The notes beneath the pieces were generated by a model. It worked only from the letters and a program-made list of their open reading frames with translations, was not told the origin of the DNA and made no database searches. Positions 6,085 through 6,984 of a DNA stretch of 6,984 nt are shown piece after piece. Each line of letters begins with the position of its first letter. Within the stretch, counting starts at the first letter, position 1. Made by a program: the position numbers and the translations under genes. Source of the stretch: Alphaproteobacteria bacterium (GTDB taxonomy: Bacteria > Pseudomonadota > Alphaproteobacteria > ATCC43930 > CGMCC-115725); assembly GCA_005888425.1 (NCBI GenBank), contig VAZF01000279.1, forward strand, positions 1 to 6,984, in the 5' to 3' direction.

Positions 6085-6119
6085 GTTTTGCTGCTTATGC
6101 AGCCCCTTTGCAGCAAAAC
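6085..6119. repeat. Inverted-repeat element, copy 2 (GCTGC...GCAGC)
   Basis: GTTTTGCTGC (6085-6094) and GCAGCAAAAC (6110-6119) form a perfect 10-bp stem around a 15-base loop containing GCAGC (6099-6103), exactly as in copy 1. Shared bases are GCTGCTTnTGCAGC, TTT and GCAGC. The stem ends differ (GG/CC in copy 1, TT/AA in copy 2) but remain complementary. The remainder of 5924-6251 holds no gene that I can support. Confidence 0.7.
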
Positions 6120-6251
6120 TTGCCCCTCCTATCGCGACGCTACGACGTTTGTAGATGGGAACAGACCAGGAACATGTCAAGCGAGGACGTAATACAGAAT
6201 TAACTCTAAATTGAAACAACTCCTCAAGGTGGCCCGGTTATCGTCCTGGCC

Positions 6252-6413
6252 ATGCACATCCTCATGCCGAGCGACATCGCCGTTCTGTTCACGCTGGGGG
6301 CCGCAATCCTCGCGGGCGTAACGGCGCTGATGCTCTGCTTGCAGCGGCCAGGCGACCAAATTCAGGCTGCGACCCTGCGGGACCGCGACGCCGGCGGAAT
6401 GCCAAGGGGATAG
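6252..6413 (+). CDS. Tiny single-helix membrane protein, hypothetical
   Basis: The 53-residue protein starts MHILMPSDIAVLFTLGAAIL. A hydrophobic helix covers about residues 9-30 (IAVLFTLGAAILAGVTALML), followed by a charged tail (QRPGDQ...LRDRDAGG). It predicts a bitopic inner-membrane protein with the tail in the cytoplasm or, less likely, outside. There is no clear ribosome site next to the ATG at 6252 (AAGG is about 20 bases off), so the start is uncertain; the second ATG at 6264 is no better. The gene is supported by its good membrane-protein pattern and by the three-base gap to the next gene, which suggests a two-gene unit. Function and family are not recognised. Confidence 0.55.
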   Translation: MHILMPSDIAVLFTLGAAILAGVTALMLCLQRPGDQIQAATLRDRDAGGMPRG

Positions 6414-6416
6414 CCG

Positions 6417-6623
6417 ATGATGGCCCTCAGCCGAACCCCGACCGAAAACCTGGCGCTGAAGCTGTTGGCGCGCGGCGGCATCGCTGCCATCTGGCAGCTC
6501 CACATCGCCGCCGCCCAGGCGCATCGGAAGGGGTGTCCGCGCGCCGCCGCGATGGTTTCGGAGATTGCCGAAGCCGCAGAAGAGGCATGGTTGCGGGCCG
6601 AGGGAGCGCGCGCGCTGGTCTAG
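6417..6623 (+). CDS. Small conserved-looking hypothetical protein
   Basis: The 68-residue, mostly helical soluble protein begins MMALSRTPTENLALKLLARG and ends with an acidic Ala/Glu-rich helix (SEIAEAAEEAWLRAEGARAL). AAGGGG at 6404-6409 lies seven bases before the first ATG, a strong ribosome site that overlaps the end of the preceding tiny membrane-protein gene; cotranslation of the two is likely. ATG at 6420 is an alternative start one codon later. There is a single Cys (Cys40) and no known domain that I can name. The amphipathic helices could serve in protein binding, but no function is proposed. Confidence 0.7.
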   Translation: MMALSRTPTENLALKLLARGGIAAIWQLHIAAAQAHRKGCPRAAAMVSEIAEAAEEAWLRAEGARALV

Positions 6624-6664
6624 AGGCGAGGCGATCGGGCCGCGCGACGATGTCTGCCCGTCGA

Positions 6665-6984
6665 TCAGCGCACCGGCAGCATCAGGTGCTCATGAGGCGT
6701 TCCTGGCCACATCACATAGGGCTTCGTTGCGTCTCCCTTCGGATCGCGCGGATAGCCGTCGAGCATCTTGGCGCCCGAGCCGACGATCATCACGTGAGCA
6801 CCGGTTTTGATCCAATTGTTGCCGGGGGTTTCCTTATCCGCATACGGATCGGTATTGCTGGCGCCACCGTCTCCCCGCAGCATGTACATGAAGCCGACCT
6901 TATTCGCCGGTGGCGGCTTGTGAGACATCCAGGCATGCGCCCATTCCATCGCATTCTTATCGCCGCACATCGGGTCCGGGTTTG
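6665..6984 (-). CDS. Partial C-terminal part of an unrecognised, possibly secreted protein
   Basis: The minus-strand frame is open from the right edge to TGA at 6667-6665. About 105 residues are visible, including DPMCGDKNAMEWAHAWMSHK, a VGFMYMLRGDGGASNTDPYA stretch, NNWIKTGAHVMIVG, and an ending PYVMWPGTPHEHLMLPV. The Trp-, Met- and His-rich composition with ordered loops fits a conserved bacterial protein that I remember as having an N-terminal signal peptide and no known role; the signal would lie outside the window. The ATG at 6970 is not taken as the start because the frame continues upstream with family-like residues (NPDP). The H-x-H (His95/His97 counted from that Met) and the Cys could bind a metal (inference). 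It converges with the small gene ending at 6623, with 41 bases between them and only a weak 5-bp inverted repeat there. Confidence 0.72.
   Translation of the reverse strand, partial: NPDPMCGDKNAMEWAHAWMSHKPPPANKVGFMYMLRGDGGASNTDPYADKETPGNNWIKTGAHVMIVGSGAKMLDGYPRDPKGDATKPYVMWPGTPHEHLMLPVR

Noticed and set aside
5953..6119. CRISPR array
   Set aside because: There are only two related units, each itself an inverted repeat, 99 bases apart with unequal sequence; there is no array of identical repeats and no cas gene.
6175..6204. Nine-codon leader peptide frame (MSSEDVIQN) upstream of the tiny membrane-protein gene
   Set aside because: It has an AGGA too close to the ATG and no run of regulatory codons or alternative hairpins downstream, so there is no support for attenuation.

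Overview
The window is a GC-rich bacterial chromosome segment. Its compact genes, GTG starts, long open antisense frames and protein flavour (a DUF169 protein, a fused aldolase/dehydrogenase, short conserved proteins) suggest a soil or plant-associated alphaproteobacterium of the Rhizobiales/Rhodospirillales type. This is an inference from style; there is no rRNA or other marker. I see no tRNA, rRNA, CRISPR array, transposase or phage gene.

Left part (1-1295): the C-terminal end of a gene resembling a DXD-type sugar transferase (+, ends 320) meets head-on a broken N-terminal fragment of an MFS transporter (-, 317-457). Next come two short minus-strand genes, each coding for a two-helix membrane protein (529-774 and 819-1052). 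They look like diverged paralogues and are separated by a perfect 9-bp GC hairpin. A plausible promoter lies at 1105-1130.

Middle part (1296-5923): a plus-strand pair, a DUF169 protein (1296-2063) and an alpha/beta hydrolase that seems to have lost the segment carrying its catalytic histidine (2085-2888), converges with a minus-strand pair. That pair is a 686-residue class II aldolase fused to a short-chain dehydrogenase (3816-5876), followed by an LsrF-type DeoC/LacD aldolase or thiolase (2872-3747). It reads as a small catabolic operon. The fused enzyme would split a (phospho)ketose and oxidise the released aldehyde, and the LsrF-like enzyme would cleave a further phosphorylated intermediate to acetyl-CoA and dihydroxyacetone phosphate. 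The actual substrate cannot be read from the sequence, and none of the other AI-2 (lsr) genes is present here.

Right part (5924-6984): an intergenic stretch of about 330 bases carries two structurally matched inverted-repeat elements, whose stems differ in sequence but remain paired, flanking a perfect 20-bp palindrome. This is the most unusual non-coding signal in the window. It is followed by a tiny membrane-protein gene (6252-6413), a short conserved-looking soluble protein (6417-6623), and the C-terminal end of an unrecognised protein on the opposite strand (6665 to the edge).

I found no clear defence system or other new multi-gene machine. The best leads are the repeat elements at 5953-6119, the damaged hydrolase, and the aldolase/LsrF operon.
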